Shown here: positions 59,501-64,000 of the stretch, one piece after another
How the letters are laid out: every line of letters starts with the position of its first letter
Numbering within the stretch: position 1 is the first letter of the stretch
NCBI GenBank assembly: GCA_965153355.1
Contig: OZ231126.1
Span: forward strand, 26,412,001-26,476,000
Reading direction: 5' to 3'
Length of the DNA: 64,000 nucleotides
From: Flaccisagitta enflata
Lineage: Eukaryota; Chaetognatha; Sagittoidea; Aphragmophora
Position numbers and translations under genes: made by a program
The notes under the pieces: generated by a model
The model's database searches: none
What the model was told of the DNA's origin: nothing
What the model saw: only the letters and a program-made list of their open reading frames with translations

Positions 59501-62500
59501 CATATGGCCATACGGCCTCTTGACAGGGAAAGCCTGGGATTTTTAAGCAAATCCTCCCAATTTTCAAAGGCCAATTTGACTGACTTAAACCTAGCAGGAA
59601 AGCTTGAGATTGAACATAAGGACATCCATGCTACAACACGGCGGATCAATATCAAAATTTCAAAGATCAGGCCTGGTAAATTTTCAGGATTAAGGAGCGA
59701 AAAGTGAATGTAGTGATATAGCATATACCCTTTTTTCACTCCAAACGCTTCAAAATCCTAATAGGTTAACCATTTTGGAGGTTTTTTTGCTCTGAGCGCT
59801 TCCTCTTAATGTTTACTTTGGAAGAGTTTACCACAAGAAAATAGATCCCGAAAAAAAATTCAAATTTAAGCGCTCAAACAACTGTGACTCAGTTACGGCA
59901 TGATTCTCCGGTAGTATACGCCCTTTATAAGAAGGGTTTTTTCATTATTTTAGGTGGTTTGTCTATGGTAATGGATAGTCAAGAAGGGAATGACACTAGG
60001 AAAAAAAATTGGGTCAAAAAGTTCAATCGTTTTGGAAATATAAGCGTTTTTATCTTTTTAAGATGTGATATATAATATATCATATGAAATATAGGTTACA
60101 ATGAGTTTTTTTAGCATTTTGGGTGGTTGGTCAATGGTAATGGATAGTGCTCAGGAAAAAATAACATTAGAAAAAAGAATCAGGTCAAAAAACTGATTTT
60201 TTCTTAAGTTAGAAGCGATTTTTGCCTTTTTATAATATGATATTTATAAGTCAGAATGGACATGCTTAATCAATGAATAATGACTTTAAAATGGAAAATT
60301 TGAGTTATCTGAGTCCAAACCATCATAATTCAGTAAGACCAAAGATAGATTTGCAAATTTAAAGGAAAACAAACACCCTAATGTTTATGTAGAGTCACCT
60401 GTTTTATAAGGGGGGTTTTTTCAGCATTTTGGGTGGTTTGTCTATGGTAATGGATAGTCAAGAAGGGGAAATGACACTAGGAAAAAAAATTGGGTCAAAA
60501 AGTTCAATCGTTTAGGAAATATAAGCGTTTTTGTCTTTTTAAGATGTGATATATAATATATCATATGAAATATAGGTTACAATGAGTTTTTTTAGCATTT
60601 TGGGTGGTTGGTCAATGGTAATGGATAGTGCACAGGAAAAAATAACATTAGAAAAAAGAATCAGGTCAAAAAACTGATTTTTTCTTAAGTTAGAAGCGAT
60701 TTTTGCCTTTTTATAATATGATATTTATAAGTAAGAATGGACATGCTTAATCAATGAATATTGACTTTAAAATTGAAAATTTGAGTTGTCTGAGTCCAAA
60801 CCAGCATAATTCAGTAAGACCAAAGATAGATTAGCAAATTTAAAGGAAAACAAACACCTTAATGTTTATGTAGAGTCACCTGTTTTAAAGGGTGTAGAAT
60901 AGAGGGAGAACCATGTTCTTTCCCTAACTTTAAGATGATATCTACGCATCAACCAATACTTTTGAAACCTAGTGAGAGGGTCTGTTCATAGTTTAGGATG
61001 TGAGTGAACACATCGTGAAAAAAAAACTGAACATTTTTCAATCATATGGCCGTACGGCCTCTCGACAGGGAAAGCCTGGAATTTTTAAGCAAATCCCCTC
61101 AATTTTCAAAGGCCAATTTGACTGACTTAAACCTAATAGGAAAGCTTGAGATTGAACATAAGAACATCCATGCTACAACACGGCGGATCAATATCAAAAT
61201 TTCAAAGATCAGGCCTGGTAAATTTTCAGGATTAAGGAGCGAAAAGTGAATGTAGTGATATAGCATATACCCTTTTTTCACTCCAAACGCTTCAAAATCC
61301 TAATAGGTTAACCATTTTGGAGGTTTTTTTGCTCTGAGCGCTTCCTCTTAATGTTTACTTTGGAAGAGTTTACCACAAGAAAATAGATCCCGCAAAAAAT
61401 TTCAAATTTAAGCGCTCAAACAACTGTGACTCAGTTACGGCATGATTCTCCGGTAGTCGCCCTTTATAAGGGGGTTTTTCAGCATTTTGGGTGGTTTGTC
61501 TATGGTAATGGATAGTCAAGAAGGGAAATGACACTAGGAAAAAAAGTGGGTCAAAAAGTTCAATCGTTTTGAAATATAAGCGTTTTTATCTTTTTAAGAT
61601 GTGATATATAATATATCATATGAAATATAGGTTACAATGAGTTTTTTTTGCATTTTGGGTGGTTGGTCAATGGTAATGGATAGTGCTCAGGAAAAAATAA
61701 CATTAGAAAAAAGAATCAGGTCAAAAAACTGAATTTTTCTTAAGTTAGAAGCGATTTTTGCCTTTTTATATTATGATATTTATAATTAATAATGGACATG
61801 CTTAATCAATGAATATTGACTTTAAAATTGAAAATTTGAGTTATCTGAGTCCAAACCAGCATAATTCAGTAAGACCAAAGATAGATTATAATTTAAAAGA
61901 GAAGAAACAAACGCCTTTAATGTTTATGTAGAGTCACCTGTTTAAAAGGGGGGTTTTTTCAGCATTTTGGGTGGTTTGTCTATGGTATTGGATAGTCAAG
62001 AAGGGGAAATGACACTAGGAAAAAAAATTGGGTCAAAAAGTTCAATCGTTTTGAAAATATAAGCGTTTTTGTCTTTTTAAGATGTGATATATAATATATC
62101 ATATGAAATATAGATTACAATGAGTTTTTTTTAGCATTTTGGGTGGTTGGTCAATGGTAATGGATAGTGCACAGGAAAAAATGACATTAGAAAAAAAATC
62201 AGGTCAAAAAACTGATTTTTTCTTAAGTTAGAAGCGATTTTGCCTTTTTATAATATGATATTTATAAGTAAGAATGGACATGCTTAATCAATGAATAATG
62301 ACTTTAAAATTGAAAATTTGAGTTATCTGAGTCCAAACCAGCATAATTCAGTAAGACCAAAGATAGATTAGCAAATTTAAAGGAAAGCAAACACCCTAAT
62401 GTTTATGTAGAGTCACCTGTTTTAAAGGGTGTAGAATAGAGAGAGAACCATGTTCTTTCCCTAACTTTAAGATGATATCTACGCATCAGCAATACTTTTG

Positions 62501-64000
62501 AAACCTAGTGAGAGGTCACATTTCACTAGTTTAGGATGTAGTGAACACATCATGAAAAAAAAACTGAACATTTTTCAATCATATGGCCGTACGGCCTCTC
62601 GACAGGGAAAGCCTGGAATTTTTAAGCAAATCCCCTCAATTTTAAAAGGCCAATTTGACTGACTTAAACCTAATAAAGAAGCTGAGATTAGAACATAGAA
62701 CATCCATGCTACAACACGGTAGGATCAATATCAAATTTCAAAGATCAGGCCTGGTAAATTTTTAGGATTAAGGAGGCGAAAGTGAATGTAGTATTCATAG
62801 CATATACCCTTTTTCACTCCAAACGCTCAAAATCCTAATGGTTGTAACCATTTTGGATTGAGTTTTTTTTTTTTGCTCTGAGCGCTTCCTCTTAATGTTT
62901 ACTTTGGAAGGATTTACCACAAAAAAATAGATCCAGCTAAAAAATTCAAATTTAAGCGCTCAAACAACTGTGACTCAGTTGCGGCATGATTCTCCGGTAG
63001 TCTACGCCCTTTATAAGGGGGTTTTTTCAGCATTTTGGGTGGTTTGTCTATGGTAATGGATAGTCAAGAAGGGGAAATGACACTAGGAAAAAAAAATTGG
63101 GTCAAAAAGTTCAATCGTTTTGGAAATATAAGCGTTTTTATCTTTTTAAGTGTGATATAATATATCATATGAAATATAAGAGTTACAATAAAGTTTTAGC
63201 ATTTTGGGTGGTTGGTCAATGGTAATGGATAGTGCTCAGGAAAAATAACATTAGAAAAAAGAATCAGGTCAAAAAACTGATTTTTTCTTAAGTTAGAAGC
63301 GAATTTTGCCTTTTTATAATATGATATTTATAATTAATAATGGACATGCTTAATCAATGAATATTGACTTTAAAATTGAAAATTTGAGTTATCTGAGTCC
63401 AAACCAGCATAATTCAGTAAGACCAAAGATAGATTAGCAAATTTAAAGGAAAACAAACACCTAATGTTTATGTAGAGTCACCTGTTTTATAAGGGGTTTT
63501 TTCAGCATTTTAGGTGGTTTGTCTATGGTAATGGATAGTCAGAAGAAATGACACTAGGAGAAAAAAATTGGGTCAAAAAGTTCAATCGTTTTGAAAATAT
63601 AAGCGTTTTTGTCTTTTTAAGATGTGATATATAATATATCATATGAAATATAGGTTACAATGAGTTTTTTTAGCATTTTGGGTGGTTGGTCAATGGTAAT
63701 GGATAGTGCACAGGAAAAAATAACATTAGAAAAAAGAATCAGGTCAAAAAACTGATTTTTCTTAAGTTAAAGCGATTTTGCCTTTTTATAATATGATATT
63801 TATAATCAATAATGGACATGCTTAATCAATGAATATTGACTTTAAAATTGAAAATTTGAGTTATCTGAGTCCAAACCAGCATAATTCAGTAAGACCAAAG
63901 ATCGATTTGCAAATTTAAAGGAAAACAAACACCCTAATGTTTATGTAGAGTCACCTGTTTTAAAGGGTGTAGAATAGAGGGAGAACCATGTTCTTTCCCT

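Larger units (their letters stand above)
27178..64000 (+). repeat. Satellite array: 24 full units of ~1.54 kb plus start of a 25th
   Basis: All units are head to tail and share the start GGGTGTAGAATAGAG. Unit starts: 27178, 28706, 30241, 31784, 33305, 34844, 36379, 37892, 39406, 40940, 42476, 44021, 45548, 47089, 48632, 50174, 51718, 53259, 54793, 56318, 57832, 59344, 60889, 62427, 63965. Lengths are 1512-1545 bp. Most units look well above 95% identical by eye. Repeated 60-82-residue frames on both strands of each unit are by-products of this identity, and indels break them in diverged units. The array continues past the right edge. Confidence 0.97.

Overview
This is eukaryotic nuclear DNA, most likely from an invertebrate animal. 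The evidence is GT-AG introns, secreted and membrane proteins, a MYND-type zinc finger, long asparagine runs, dense microsatellites, small non-autonomous transposons and a long satellite array. I cannot name the species. No tRNA, rRNA, CRISPR array or bacterial-style operon was seen.

Region 1 (1-18,400) is a minus-strand cluster of one gene family. Four loci lie here: A (1-751 plus a remote first exon at 6197), B (6771-9041), C (11406-15525) and D (17288-18161). A fragment of a fifth, E, lies at 26774-27241. Members share an N-terminal cysteine box (FLHPSTC-like) followed by a DGFLLFPTTxKLLPDW-like block. B and C also share a large ectodomain core and then membrane segments. C ends in a cytoplasmic MYND finger. 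E matches the C-terminal membrane region of B. Loci A, B and D have a similar short first exon. In A this exon ends exactly with the start codon (ATG|GTAAGT), and it joins in frame to the coding exon. Asparagine-coding (AAC)n tracts interrupt A, C and D. In C such a tract carries a frame change. D looks like a pseudogene. I do not recognise the family, and the ligand or function is unknown.

Region 2 (1,500-26,750, between and beyond the genes) is filled with repeats. There are five foldback elements, plus one isolated end, whose long inverted termini enclose a 21-bp minisatellite. A dispersed family with GGAC-type tetranucleotide runs and a hairpin 3' end occurs at least a dozen times. There is a 500-bp TA-flanked MITE, a 581-bp foldback element, and long (AG)n, (AAG)n, (TTG)n and AGGG-type tracts.

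Region 3 (27,178-64,000) is one head-to-tail satellite array: 24 units of about 1.51-1.55 kb plus the start of a 25th. Each unit holds a unique half and two copies of a roughly 470-bp module, and each module contains two related 170-180-bp boxes. The left edge of the array lies inside the coding exon of gene E, so every unit carries about 60-90 bp of exon-like sequence and a possible splice acceptor. The array therefore appears to have grown from, or into, a member of the same gene family.
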